Shown here: positions 1 to 13,100 of the stretch, in pieces
How the letters are laid out: every line of letters begins with the position of its first letter
How positions within the stretch are numbered: the first letter of the stretch is position 1
Notes under the pieces: generated by a model
The model's database searches: none
Told to the model about the DNA's origin: nothing
What the model saw: only the letters and a program-made list of their open reading frames with translations
Source of the DNA: Purshia tridentata
Lineage: Eukaryota > Streptophyta > Magnoliopsida > Rosales > Rosaceae
DNA length: 64,000 bases
Direction: 5' to 3'
Assembly: GCA_003254885.1 (NCBI GenBank)
Contig: QANT01006200.1
Span: forward strand, 1-64,000
Translations under genes and position numbers: made by a program

Positions 1-3000
1 AACGCCATTCAAGAGAGGAGAAAGTGCTTCCCCACATCTTTCTTCCCAACCAGGCACATTTTGGTGCTAGTTGGATGAAGTTATACTGAGTATGCACCGA
101 AATGATGTTTTCGTTCCTTCTCTACACGAAATGTGCTTCTTGCAGGCTAGAAAAACTAATTCAAGAACGATAAAGTGCTTCTCCATGGCTTTGTTGCCGA
201 CCGAGCATGTTTTCGTGCAACTTTAACCAAATTGCAGTCGGCGTGCACCGAAGCGACGTTTTCATGCAAATTTAGACAAATTGGACTAAGTATGCATCGA
301 AATGACGTGTTCGTGCATTCTTAAGACTTAAAGTGGTTCTTTAGGGTTAGGACGCTAATCGAGACATGGGAAAGATCTTCCCCATGTCTTTCCTACCAAC
401 NTCTTTCCAACCAACCAACCATGTTTTGGTGCAACTTGAAATGAATTGGGCTCAGCGTGACCATTCTTGACACCTACAGAGGTTCATTTGGGCTAGAACA
501 CTAACCCAAGCACGAGAAAGTGATACTCCATGTCTTTTTTGCCAATTGAGCACGTTTTGGCGCCTCTCTAACGAAATTGGACTTAGTATGCCCCTAAATG
601 ACTTATTCATGCATTCTTTACACCTAAACTAGTGCATTTGGGCTAGAAAGCTAATCCAAGCATGTGAAAGTGCTTCCCAGTGTCTTTCTTCGCCAGCCGA
701 ACATGTTTTTTTGCAACTTCAACCAAATTGGACTCGGGTTGCACTTAAATGATGTATTCGTGCATTTTTAACACCCGAAGTGGTTCAGTTGGGTTAGAAA
801 ACAAATTCAACGTGAAAAGGTGGTTCCCCATGTGTTTATTCCCATCGGGGCACGTTTTTGTGCGACCTTAAACAAATTGGGATACCTGTGCACCGAAATG
901 ACGTATTCGTGCATTCTTAACACCTAAAGCAGTTCTTTAGGGCCAGAACGCTAATCGAGACATGAGAAAGTGGTTCCCCATGTCTCTCGAGCCAACCAGG
1001 CACGTTTTGGTGCACCTATGACCAAATTCGACTTAGTGTGCACTGAGATGACATTTTCGTGCATTCTTAACACATAAAATTGATCTCTAGGGCTGGCACG
1101 CTAATCGAGACATGACAAAGTAATTCTCCATGTCTTTTTTGCCAATTGAGCACATTTTGGTGTCTCTCTAACGAAATTGGAATTAGTGTGCCGCGAAATG
1201 ACTTATTCCTGCGTTCTTTACAACTAAACTAGTTCATTTGGGCTAGAAAGCTAATCCAAGCTTGAGAAACTGCTTCCCCGTGTGTTTCTTGACAACCGAA
1301 CATATTTTTTTGCAACTTCAACCAAATTGGACTCGGGTTGCACTTAAATGATGTTTTCGTGCATTCTTAACACCCAAAGTGGTTCATTTGGGTTAGAACG
1401 CAAATTCAAATGTGGGAAGGTGGTTCCCCACGTGTTTCTTGCCATCCAGGCACGTTTTGGTGCCACCTGAAACAAATTGGGCTACCTGTGGAACGAAATG
1501 ACGTATTCGTGTATGCTTAACACCTAGAGGAGTTCTTTAGGGCCTGAACGCTAATTGAGACATTAGAAAGTGGTTCCCCATGTCTCTCGTGCCAACCAAG
1601 AACATTTTGGTGCACCTATTCCTAACACATAAAGTTGTTCTCTAGGGCTAGCACGCTAATCGAGACATGACAAAGTAATTCCCCATGCCTTTTTTGCCAA
1701 CCAGGCACGTTTTGGTGCATTTTGGATGAAATTAGACTGAGTGTGGATCGAAATGATGTTTTCGTCCCATCTAAAAACAAAATGTGCTTCCTTTTGGCTC
1801 GAACGCTAATCGAAGCATGGGAAAGTGCATCCCCATGTCTTTCTTGCCAACTAATAGTGTTTTGGTGCAACGTTAACCCAATTGCACTCCGTTTGCACCA
1901 AAATGACGTTTTGTACATTCTTAACACCCAAAGTGGTTCTTTGCGGGGTAGCACGCTAATCGAGACATGAGAAAGTGCTTCCCCATGTCTTTGATGCCGA
2001 CCGAGCACGTTTTGGTATAACATCAACTGAGATGGACTCAGTGTACGCCGAAAAGACGTATTCTTGTATTCTTAACACCTAAAGTGGTTCTTTAGGCCTA
2101 GAATGCTAATCCAAAGATGAGAAAGTGCTTCCCCATGTCTTTCTTGTCAACCGAGCACGTTTTGGTACAAATTTAACTAAATTGTGCTTAGTGTGCACCG
2201 AAATGACGTTTTTGTGCATTCTTAGCACCTAAAGCTGTTCTTTTGGTCATGAACGCCATTCGAGACATGAGAAAGTACTTCCCCATGTCTTTCTTCCCAA
2301 CTAGGCACGTGTTGGTGCCAGTTGGACGAAGTTACATTGAGTATGCACCGAAATGAAGTTTTCGTTCCTTTGCAACACGAAATGTGCTTCTTACGGGCTA
2401 GAAAAACTAATTCAAGAATGATAAAGTGCTTCTCCATGTCTTTCTTGCCAACCGAGCACGTTTTGGGTACAACTTTAACGAAATTGCACTCGGCGTGCAC
2501 CGAAGTGACGTTTTTGGGCAACTTTAAACAAATTGGACTAAGTGTGCATCTAAATGTCGTGTTCGTGCATTCTTAAGGCCTAAAGTGGTTCTTTAGAGCT
2601 AGCACGCTAATCGAGACATCTGAAAGATCTTCCCCACGTGTTTCTTGCCAACCAAGCATGTTTTCGTGCAACTTCACATGAATTGGGCTCAGCGTGCACC
2701 TAAAAGACATATTTGAGCATTCTTGACACCTATAGTGGTTTATTTGGGCTAAAACACTAACCCAAGAATGAGAAAGCGATTCTCCATGTCTTTTTTTCCA
2801 ATCGAGCACGTTTTGGTGCCTCCCTAATGAAATTGCACTTAGTGGGCCCCGAAATGACTTATTCGTGCATTCTTTACACCTAAACTAGTTCATTTGGGCT
2901 AGAAAGCTAATCCAAGCATGAGAAACTGGTTCCCCGTGTCTTTCTTGCCAACCGAACATGTTTTTGTGCAACTTCAACCAAATTGGACTCGGGTTGCACT

Positions 3001-5299
3001 TAAATGATGTATTCGTGCATTCTTAACACCCAAAGTGGTTTATTTGGGTTAGAACGCAAATTCAAACATCAGAAGGTGGTTTCCTAGGTGTTTCTTGCCA
3101 TCCGAGCACGTTTTGGTGCGACCTTAAACAAATTGGGCTACCTGTGCACCGAAATGACGTATTCGTGTATACTTAACACCTAGATGAGTTCTTTAGGGCC
3201 ATAACGCTAATCGGGACATGAGAAAGTGGTTCCCCATGTCTCTCGTGCCAACCAGGCACGTTTTGGTGCAGTTTTAACCGTATTCAACTTAGTGTGCACC
3301 GAAATGACGTTTTCGTGCATTCTTAACACATAAAGTTGTTCTGTCGGGTTGGCACGCTAATCAAACATGACAAAGTGCTTCCCCATGCCTTTTTTGCCAA
3401 CCGGGCACGTTTTGGTGCATTACGGATGAAATTAGACTGAGTATGCATCGAAATGATATTTTCGTCCCATCTAAACACGAAATGTGCTTCTTTTTGGCTC
3501 GAACGGTAATCGAAGCATGGGAAAGTGCTTCCCCATGTCTTTCTGGCCAACCAATAGTGTTTTGGTGCAACGTTAACCCAATCGCACTCCATGTGCACCG
3601 AAATGACGTTTTAGTGCATTCTCATCAGCCAAAGTGGTTTTTGCGGGGTAGCACGCTAATCGAGGCATGAGAATGTGCTTCCCCATGTCTTTGATGTCAC
3701 CCAGCACGTGTTGGTATAACTTCAACTGAGTTGGACTCAGTGTGCGTCGAAATGACGTATTCCTATGTTCTTCACACCTAAAGTGGTTCTTTAGGCTTAG
3801 ACCGCTAATGCAAACATGAGAAAGTGCTTCCCCATGTCTTTCTTGTCAACCGAGCACGTTTTTGTCCAACTATAACTAAATTGTGCTCAGTGTGCGCCGA
3901 AATGACCTTTTCGTGCATTATTAGCACCTAAAGCTGTTCGTTTGGTCAAGAACGCCATTTAAGACATGACAAAGTGCTTCCCCATGTCTTTCTTGCCAAC
4001 CAAGCATGTTCTAGTGCAACTTGAAATGAATTGGGCTCAGCGTGCACCGAAAAGACATATTTGAGCATTCTTGACACCTACAGTTGTTCATTTGGCCTAG
4101 AACGCTAACCCAATCATGAGAAAGTGACTCTCCATGTCTTTTTTGCCGATTGAGCACGTTTTGGTGCCTTTCTAATGAAATTGGACTTAGTGTGCCCCGA
4201 AATGACTTATTCGTGCATTCTTTACACCTAAACTAGTTCATTTGGGCTAGAAAGCTAATCCAAGCATGAGAAAGTGCTTCCTTGTGTGTTTCTTGCCAAC
4301 CGAACATGTTTTGGTGCAACTTCAACCAAATTGAACTCGGGTTGCACTTAAATGATGTATTCGTGCATTCTTAACACCCAAAGTGGTTCATTTGGGTTAG
4401 AACGCAAATTCAAACATGAGAAGGTGGTTCCCCATGTGTTTCTTGCCATCCGGGCACATTTTGGGGCAACCTTAAACAAATTGGGCTACCTGTGCACCGA
4501 AATGACGTATTCGTGTATTCTTAACACCTGGAGGAGTTCTTTAGGGCCAGAACGCTAATCGAGACATGAGAAAGTGGATCCCCATGTCTCCTGTGCCAAC
4601 CAGGGACGTTTTGGTGCACTTTTAACCAAATTCGACTTAGTGTGCACTGAAATGACGTTTTCGTGCATTCTTAACATATAAAGTTGTTCTCTGGGCTGGC
4701 ACGCTAATCGAGACATGATAAAGTGCTTCCCCATGCCTTTTTTGCCAACCTGGCATGTTTTGGTGCATTTTGGATGAAATTAGACTGAGTATGCACCGAA
4801 ATGATGTTTTCATCCCATCTAAACACGAAATGTGCTTCTTTTTGGATCGAACGCTAATCGAACCATGGGAAAGTGTTTCCCCTTGTCTTTCTTGCCAACC
4901 AATAGTGTTTTGGTGCAACGTTAACCCAATTGCACTTCGTGTGCACCGAAATAACGTTTTTGTGCATTCTTAACACCCAAAGTGGTTCTTTGTAGGTAGC
5001 ACGCTAATCGAGGCATGATAAAGTGCTTCCGCATGTCTTTGATGTCGACCGAGCACGTTTTGGTACAACTTCAACTGAATTGGAATCATTGTGCGGTGAA
5101 ACGACGTATTCTTGCGTCCTTCGCACCTAAAGTGGTTCTTTAGGCCTGGAACGCTAATCCAAACATGAAAAAGTGCTTCCCCACGTCTTTCTTGTCAACC
5201 AAGCACGTTTTGGTCCAATTTTAACTAAATTGTGCTCAGTGTGCATCGAAATGACCTTTTCGTGCATTCTTAGCACCTAAAGCTGTTCTTTTGGTCAAA
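1..5299. repeat. Satellite super-repeat block A (about 5.3 kb, about 35 monomers)
   Basis: Tandem monomers of about 150 bp, each starting near a CACGTTTTGGTGC-like box; box positions include 55, 206, 551, 702, 851, 1001, 1151, 1301, 1451, 1601, 1706, 2006, 2156, 2306 and 2457. Monomer order by diagnostic sequence: 1-2-3-4-5-6-7, then 4-5-6-7(short)-8-9-10-11, then 1 to 11, then 3 to 11. The three irregular joins (7 to 4 near 1151, shortened 7 near 1621, 11 to 3 near 4005) identify the block and recur in its other copies. The next copy starts at 5300 with the same aacgccattcaagagagg marker. The type 3 unit near 420-550 is shortened by about 20 bp. No gene is supported here. Confidence 0.9.
400..420. 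other. Single N with short duplicated flank (assembly join)
   Basis: One N lies at 401, between two partial copies of a tctttcc...aaccaac segment. The matching site in block B (about 5690-5705) has one copy and no N. This looks like two overlapping contig ends joined without merging, which makes block A about 17 bp longer than its relatives here. Confidence 0.75.
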
Positions 5300-8200
5300 A
5301 ACGCCATTCAAGAGAGGAGAAAGTGCTTCCCCACGTCTTTCTTCCCAACCAGGCACATTTTGGTGCTAGTCGGATGAAGTTATACTGAGTATGCACCGAA
5401 ATGATGTTTTCGTTCCTTCTCTACACGAAATGTGCTTCTTGCAGGCTAGAAAAACTAATTCAAGAACGATAAAGTGCTTCTCCATGGCTTTGTTGCCGAC
5501 CGAGCATGTTTTCGTGCAACTTTAACCAAATTGCAGTCGGCGTGCACCGAAGCGACGTTTTCATGCAACTTTAGACAAATTGGACTAAGTATGCATCGAA
5601 ATGACGTGTTCGTGCATTCTTAAGACTTAAAGTGGTTCTTTAGGGTTAGCACGCTAATCGAGACAGGGGAAAGATCTTCCCCATGTCTTTCCTACCAACC
5701 AACCATGTTTTGGTGCAACTTGAAATGAATTGGGCTCAACGTGAGCATTCTTGACACCTACAGAGGTTCATTTGGGCTAGAACACTAACCCAAGCATGAG
5801 AAAGTGATACTCCATGTCTTTTTTGCCAATTGAGCACGTTTTGGCGCCTCTCTAACGAAATTGGACTTAGTAAGCCCCGAAATGACTTATTCATGCATTC
5901 TTTACACCTAAACTAGTGCATTTGGGCTAGAAAGCTAATCCAAGCATGTGAAAGTGCTTCCCAGTGTCTTTCTTCGCCAACCGAACATGTTTTTTTGCAA
6001 CTTCAACCAAATTGTACTCGGGTTGCACTTAAATGATGTATTCGTGCATTTTTAACACCCAAAGTGGTTCAGTTGGGTTAGAACACAAGTTCAACGTGAA
6101 AAGGTGGTTCCCCATGTGTTTATTGCCATCGGGGCACGTTTTTGTGCGACCTTAAACAAATTGGGATACCTGTGCACCGAAATGACGTATTCGTGCATTC
6201 TTAACACCTAAAGCAGTTCTTTAGGGCCAGAACGCTAATCGAGACATGAGAAAGTGGTTCCCCATGTCTCTCGAGCCAACCAGGCACGTTTTGGTGCACC
6301 TATGACCAAATTCGACTTAGTGTGCACTGAGATGACATTTTCGTGCATTCTTAACACATAAAATTGATCTCTAGGGCTGGCACGCTAATCGAGACATGAC
6401 AAAGTAATTCTCCATGTCTTTTTTGCCAATTGAGCACTTTTTGGTGCCTCTCTAACGAAATTGGAATTAGTGTGCCGCGAAATGACTTATTCCTGCGTTC
6501 TTTACACCTAAACTAGTTCATTTGGGCTAGAAAGCTAATCCAAGCTTGAGAAACTACTTCCCCGTGTGTTTCTTGCCAACCGAACATGTTTTTTTGCAAC
6601 TTCAACCAAATTGGACTCGGGTTGCACTTAAATGATGTTTTCGTGCATTCTTAACACCCAAAGTGGTTCATTTGGGTTAGAACGCAAATTCAAATGTGGG
6701 AAGGTGGTTCCCCTTGTGTTTCTTGCCATCCGGGCACGTTTTGGTGCGACCTGAAACAGATTGGGCTACCTGTGGAACGAAATGACGTATTCGTGTATGC
6801 TTAATACCTAGAGGAGTTCTTTAGGGCCTAAACGCTAATTGAGACATGAGAAAGTGGTTCCCCATGTCTCTCGTGCCAACCAAGAACATTTTGGTGCACC
6901 TTTAACCAAATTCAGCTTAGTGTGCACTGAAATCACGTTTTCGTGCATTCCTAACACATAAAGTTGTTCTCTAGGGCTAGCACGCTTATCGAGACATGAA
7001 AAAGTAATTCACCATGCCTTTTTGTCCAACCAGGCACGTTTTGGTGCATTTTGGATGAAATTAGACTAAGTGTGCATCGAAATGATGTTTTCGTCCCATC
7101 TAAAAACGAAATGTGCTTCTTTTTGGCTCGAACGCTAATCGAAGCATGGGAAAGTGCATCCCCATGTCTTTCTTGCCAACTAATAGTGTTTTGGTGCAAC
7201 GTTAACCCAATTGCACTCCGTTTGCACCAAAATGACGTTTTGTACATGCTTAACACCCAAAGTGGTTTTTTGCGGGGTAGCACGCTAATCGAGACATGAG
7301 AAAGTGCTTCCCCATGTCTTTGATGCCGACCGAGCACGTTTTGGTATAACATCAACTAAGATGGACTCAGTGTACGCCGAAAACACGTATTCTTGCGTTC
7401 TTAACACCTAAAGTGGTTCTTTAGGCCTAAAATGCTAATCCAAACATGAGAAAGTGCTTCCCCATGTCTTTCTTGTCAACCGAGCATGTTTTGGTACAAA
7501 TTTAACTAAATTGTGCTTAGTGTGCACCGAAATGACGTTTTTGTGCATTCTTAGCACCTAAAGCTGTTCTTTTGGTCATGAACGCCATTCGAGACATGAG
7601 AAAGTGCTTCCCCATGTCTTTCTTCCCAGCTACGCACGTGTTGGTGCCAGTTGGACGAAGTTACATTGAGTATGCACCGAAATGAAGTTTTCGTTCCTTC
7701 TCAACACGAAATGTGCTTCTTACGGGCTAGAAAAACTAATTCAAGAATGATAAAGTGCTTCTCCATGTCTTTCTTGCCAACCGAGCACGTTTTGGGAACA
7801 ACTTTAACCAAATTGCACTCGGCGTGCACCGAAGTGACGTTTTTGTGCAACTTTAAACAAATTGGACTAAGTGTGCATCTAAATGTCGTGTTCGTGCATT
7901 CTTAAGGCCTAAAGTGGTTCTTTAGGGCTAGCACGCTAATCGAGACATCTGAAAGATCTTCCCCACGTATTTCTTGCCAACCAAGCATGTTTTGGTGCAA
8001 CTTGACATGAATTGGGCTCAGCGTGCACCGAAAAGACATATTTGAGCATTCTTGACACCTATAGTGGTTTATTTGGGCTAGAACACTAACCCAAGAATGA
8101 GAAAGTGATTCTCCATGTCTTTTTTGCCAATCGAGCACGTTTTGGTGCCTCCCTAATGAAATTGGACTTAGTGGGCCCCGAAATGACTTATTCGTGCATT

Positions 8201-8794
8201 CTTTACACCTAAACTAGTTCATTTGGGCTAGAAAGCTAATCCAAGCATGAGAAACTGGTTCCCCGTGTCTTTCTTGCCAACCGAACATGTTTTTGTGCAA
8301 CTCCAACCAAATTGGACTCGGGTTGCACTTAAATGATGTATTCGTGCATTCTTAACACCCAAAGTGGTTTATTTGGGTTAGAATGCAAATTCAAACATCA
8401 GAAGGTGGTTTCCTAGGTGTTTCTTGCCATCCGAGCACGTTTTGGTGCGACCTTAAACAAATTGGGCTACCTGTGCACCGAAATGACGTATTCGTGTATA
8501 CTTAACACCTAGATGAGTTCTTTAGGGCCATAACGCTAATCGGGACATCAGAAAGTGGTTCCCCATGTCTCTCATGCCAACCAGGCACGTTTTGGTGCAG
8601 TTTTAACCATATTCGACTTAGTGTGCACCGAAATGACCTTTTCGTGCATTCTTAACACATAAAGTTGTTCTCTCGGGTTGGCACGCTAATCAAACATGAC
8701 AAAGTGCTTCCCCATGCCTTTTTTGCCAACCGGGCACGTTTTGGTTCATTTCGGATGAAATTAGACTGAGTATGCATCAAAATGATATTTGCGT

Positions 8795-8934
8795 CCCATC
8801 TAAACACGAAATGTGCTTCTTTTTGGCCCGAACGGTAATCGAAGCATGGGAAAGTGCTTCCCCACCCATCTAAACACGAAATGTGCTTCTTTTTGGCTCA
8901 GACGGTAATCGAAGCATGGGAAAGTGCTTCCCCA
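8795..8934. repeat. 70-bp tandem duplication inside a type 8 monomer
   Basis: The segment beginning cccatctaaacacgaaatg at 8795 is repeated at 8865, offset 70 bp, with about three differences between the copies. Other super-repeat blocks have one copy at this place. Confidence 0.85.
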
Positions 8935-9052
8935 TGTCTTTCTGGCCAGCCAATAGTGTTTTGGTGCAACGTTAACCCAATCGCACTCCGTGTGCACCGA
9001 AATGAGGTTTTAGTGCATTCTCATCAGCCAAAGTGGTTCTTTGCGGGGTAGC

Positions 9053-9270
9053 ACGCTAATCGAGGCATGAGAATGTGCTTCCCCATGTTTTTTATGTCGA
9101 CCGAGCACGTGTTGGTATAACATCAACTGAGTTGGAGTCAGTGTGCGCCGAAATGACAAGGACGCTAATCGAGGCATGAGAATGTGCTTCCCCGTGTCTT
9201 TGATGTCGACCGAGCACGTGTTGGTATAACTTCAACTGAGTTGGACTCAGTGTGCGCCCAAATGACGTAT
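9053..9270. repeat. 109-bp tandem duplication spanning the type 9/10 boundary
   Basis: acgctaatcgaggcatgag occurs at 9053 and a near copy at 9162; the CACGTGTTGG box follows each, at 9106 and 9215. Offset is 109 bp. The break lies after gaaatgacaag at about 9160. Confidence 0.85.
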
Positions 9271-10160
9271 TCCTATGTTCTTCACACCTAAAGTGGTTCT
9301 TTAGGCTTAGAACGCTAATGCAAACATGAGAAAGTGCTTCCCCATGTCTTTCTTGTAAACCGAGCACGTTTTTGTCCAACTATAAGTAAATTGTGCTCAG
9401 TGTGCGCCGAAATGACCTTTTCGTGCATTCTTAGCACCTAAAGCTGTTCGTTTGGTCAAGAACGCCATTCAAGACATGACAAAGTGTTTCCCCATGTCTT
9501 TCTTGCCAACCAAGCATGTTCTAGTGCAACTTGAAATGAATTGGGCTTAGCGTGCACCGGAAAGACATATTTGAGCATTCTTGACTCCTACAGTGGTTCA
9601 TTTGGCCTAGAACGCTAACCCAAGCATGAGAAAGTGACTCTCCATGTCTTTTTTGCCGATTGAGCACGTTTTGGTGTCTTTCTAATGAAATTGGACTTAG
9701 TGTGCCCCGAAATGACTTATTCGTGCATTCTTTACACCTAAACTAGTTCATTTGGGCTAGAAAGCTAATCCAAGCATGAGAAAGTGCTTCCTTGTGTGTT
9801 TCTTGCCAACCGAACATGTTTTGGTGCAACTTCAACCAAATTGGAATCGGGTTGCACTTAAATGATGTATTCGTGCATTCTTAACACCCAAAGTGGTTCA
9901 TTTGGGTTAGAACACAAATTGAAACGTGAGAAGGTGGTTCCCCATGTGTTTCTTGTCATCTGGGCACATTTTGGTGCAACCTTAAACAAATTGGGCTACC
10001 TGTGCACCGAAATGACGTATTCGTGTATTCTTAACACCTGGAGGAGTTCTTTAGGGCCAGAACGCTAATCGAGACATGAGAAAGTGGATCCCCATGTCTC
10101 CCGTGCCAACCAGGCACGTTTTGGTGCACTTTTAACCAAATTCGACTTAGTGTGCACTGA

Positions 10161-13100
10161 GATGACGTTTTCATGCATTCTTAACACATAAAATTGATCT
10201 TTAGGGCTCGCACGCTAATCGAGACATGACAAAGTAATTCTCCATGTCTTTTTTGCCAATTGAGCACATTTTGGTGCCTCTGTAACGAAATTGGAATTAG
10301 TGTGCCGCGAAATGACTTATTCATGCGTTCTTTACACCTAAACTAGTTCATTTGGGCTAGAAAGCTAATCCAAGCTTGAGAAACTGCTTCCCCGTGTGTT
10401 TCTTGCCAACCGAACATGTTTTTTTGCAACTTCAACCAAAATGGACTCGGGTTGCACTTAAATGATGTTTTCGTGCATTCTTAACACCCAAAGTGGTTCA
10501 TTTGGGTGAGAACGCAAATTCAAACGTGGGAAGGTGGTTCCCCATGTGTTTTTTGCTATCCGGGCACGTTTTGGTGCGACCTGAAACAAATTGGGCTACC
10601 TGTGGAACGAAATGACGTATTCGTGTATGCTTAACACCTAGAGGAGTTCTTTAGGACCTGAACGCTAATTGAGACATGAGAAATTGGTTCCCCATGTCTC
10701 TCGTGCCAACCAAGAACATTTTCGTGCACCTTTAACCAAATTCAGCTTACTGTGCACTGAAATCATGTTTTCGTGCATTCCTAACACATAAAGTTGTTCT
10801 CTAGGGCTAGCACGCTAATCGAGACATGACAAAGTAATTCCCCATGCCTTTTTTGCCAACCAGGCACGTTTTGGATGAAATTAGACTGAGTGTGAATCGA
10901 AATGATGTTTTCGTCCCATCTAAAAACGAAATGTGCTTCTTTTTGGCTCGAACGCCAATCGAAGCATGGGAAAGTGCATCCCCATGTCTTTCTTGCCAAC
11001 TAATAGTGTTTTGGTGCAACGTTAACCCAATTGCACTCCGTTTGCACCAAAATGACGTTTTGTACATTCTTAACACCCAAAGTGGATGTTTGCGGGGTAG
11101 CACGCTAATCGAGACATGAGAAAGTGCTTCCCCATGTCTTTGATGCCGACCGAGCACGTTTTGGTATAACATCAACTGAGATGGACTCAGTGTACGCCGA
11201 AAAGACGTATTCTTGCGTTCTTAACACCTAAAGTGGTTCTTTAGGCGTAGAATGCTAATCCAAACATGAGAAAGTGCTTCCCCATGTCTTTCTTGTCAAC
11301 CGAGCACGTTTTGGTCCAAATTTAACTAAATTGTGCTTAGTGTGCACCGAAATGACGTTTTTGTGCATTCTTAGCACCTAAAGCTGTTCTTTTGGTCATG
11401 AACGCCATTCGAGACATGAGAAAGTGCTTCCCCATGTCTTTCTTCCCAGCTAGGCACGTGTTGGTGCCAGTTGGACGAAGTTACATTGAGTATGCACCGA
11501 AATGAAGTTTTCGTTCCTTTGCAACACGAAATGTGCTTCTTACGGGCTAGAAAAACTAATTCAAGAATGATAAAGTGCTTCTCCATGTCTTTCTTGCCAA
11601 CCGAGAACGTTTTGGGAACAACTTTAACCAAATTGCACTCGGCGTGCACCGAAGTGACGTTTTTGTGCAACTTTAAACAAATTGGACTAAGTGTGCATCT
11701 AAATGTCGTGTTCGTGCATTCTTAAGGCCTAAAGTGGTTCTTTAGGGCTAGCACGCTAATCGAGACATCTGAAAGATCTTCCCCACGTATTTCTTGCCAA
11801 CCAAGCATGTTTTTGTGCAACTTGACATGAATTGGGCTCAGCGTGCACCGAAAAGACATATTTGAGCATTCTTGACACCTATAGTGGTTTATTTGGGCTA
11901 GAACACTAACCCAAGAATGAGAAAGTGATTCTCCATGTCTTTTTTGCCAATCGAGCACGTTTTGGTGCCTCCCTAATGAAATTGGACTTAGTGGGCCCCG
12001 AAATGACTTATTCGTGCATTCTTTACACCTAAACTAGTTCATTTGGGCTAGAAAGCTAATTCAAGCATGAGAAACTGGTTCCCCGTGTCTTTCTTGCCAA
12101 CCGAACATGTTTTTGTGCAACTTCAACCAAATTGGACTCGGGTTGCACTTAAATGATGTATTCGTGCATTCTTAACACCCAAAGTGGTTTATTTGGGTTA
12201 GAACGCAAATTCAAACATCAGAAGGTGGTTTCCTAGGTGTTTCTGGCCATCCGAGCACGTTTTGGTGCGACCTTAAACAAAATGGGCTACCTGTGCACCA
12301 AAATGACGTATTCGTGTATACTTAACACCTAGATGAGTTCTTTAGGGCCATAACGCTAATCGGGACATGAGAAAGTGGTTCCCCATGTCTCTCGTGCCAA
12401 CCAGGCACGTTTTGGGGCAGTTTTAACCAAATTCGACTTAGTGTGCACCGAAATGACGTTTTCGTGCATTCTTAACACATAAAGTTGTTCTCTCGGGTTG
12501 GCACACTAATCAAACATGACAAAGTGCTTCCCCATGCCTTTTTTGCCAACCGGGCACGTTTTGGTGCATTTCGGATGAAATTAGACTGAGTATGCATCGA
12601 AATGATATTTTCGTCCCATCTAAACACGAAATGTGCTTCTTTTTGGCTCGAACGGTAATCGAAGCATGGGAAAGTGCTTCCCCATGTCTTTCTGGCCAAC
12701 CAATAGTGTTTTGGTGCAACGTTAACCCAATCGCACTCCGTGTGCACCGAAATCACATTTTAGTGCATTCTCATCAGCCAAAGTGGTTCTTTGCGGGGTA
12801 GCACGCTAATCGAGGCATGAGAATGTGCTTCCCCATGTCTTTGATGTCGACCAAGCACGTGTTGGTATAACTTCAACTGAGTTGGACTCAGTGTGCGCCG
12901 AAATGGCGTATTCCTATGTTCTTCACACCTAAAGTGGTTCTTTAGGCTTAGAACGCTAATGCAAACATGAGAAAGTGCTTCCCCATGTCTTTCTTGTCAA
13001 CCGAGCACGTTTTTGTCCAACTATAACTAAATTGTGCTCAGTGTGCGCCGAAATGACCTTTTCGTGCATTCTTAGCACCTAAAGCTGTTCGTTTGGTCAA

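Larger units (their letters stand above)
5300..10160. repeat. Satellite super-repeat block B, shortened at its 3' end
   Basis: Same monomer order and same irregular joins as block A, differing by scattered substitutions (a few percent by eye). Its last complete type 7 monomer (from about 10119) is a chimera: the first half matches the type 7 near 4605, while the second half carries the aaattgatct variant of the type 7 near 1001. The expected types 8-11 and 1-6 are therefore skipped, a loss of about one 11-mer. It also carries local duplications at 8795-8934 and 9053-9270. Confidence 0.88.

Noticed and set aside
1622-2026. 134-codon minus-strand open frame, and dozens of similar 60-145 codon frames across the satellite, as protein genes
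   Set aside because: They are made only of the 150-bp monomer, occur on both strands at once, start and stop at arbitrary places and have no domain. The period is a multiple of three, which is enough to explain them.
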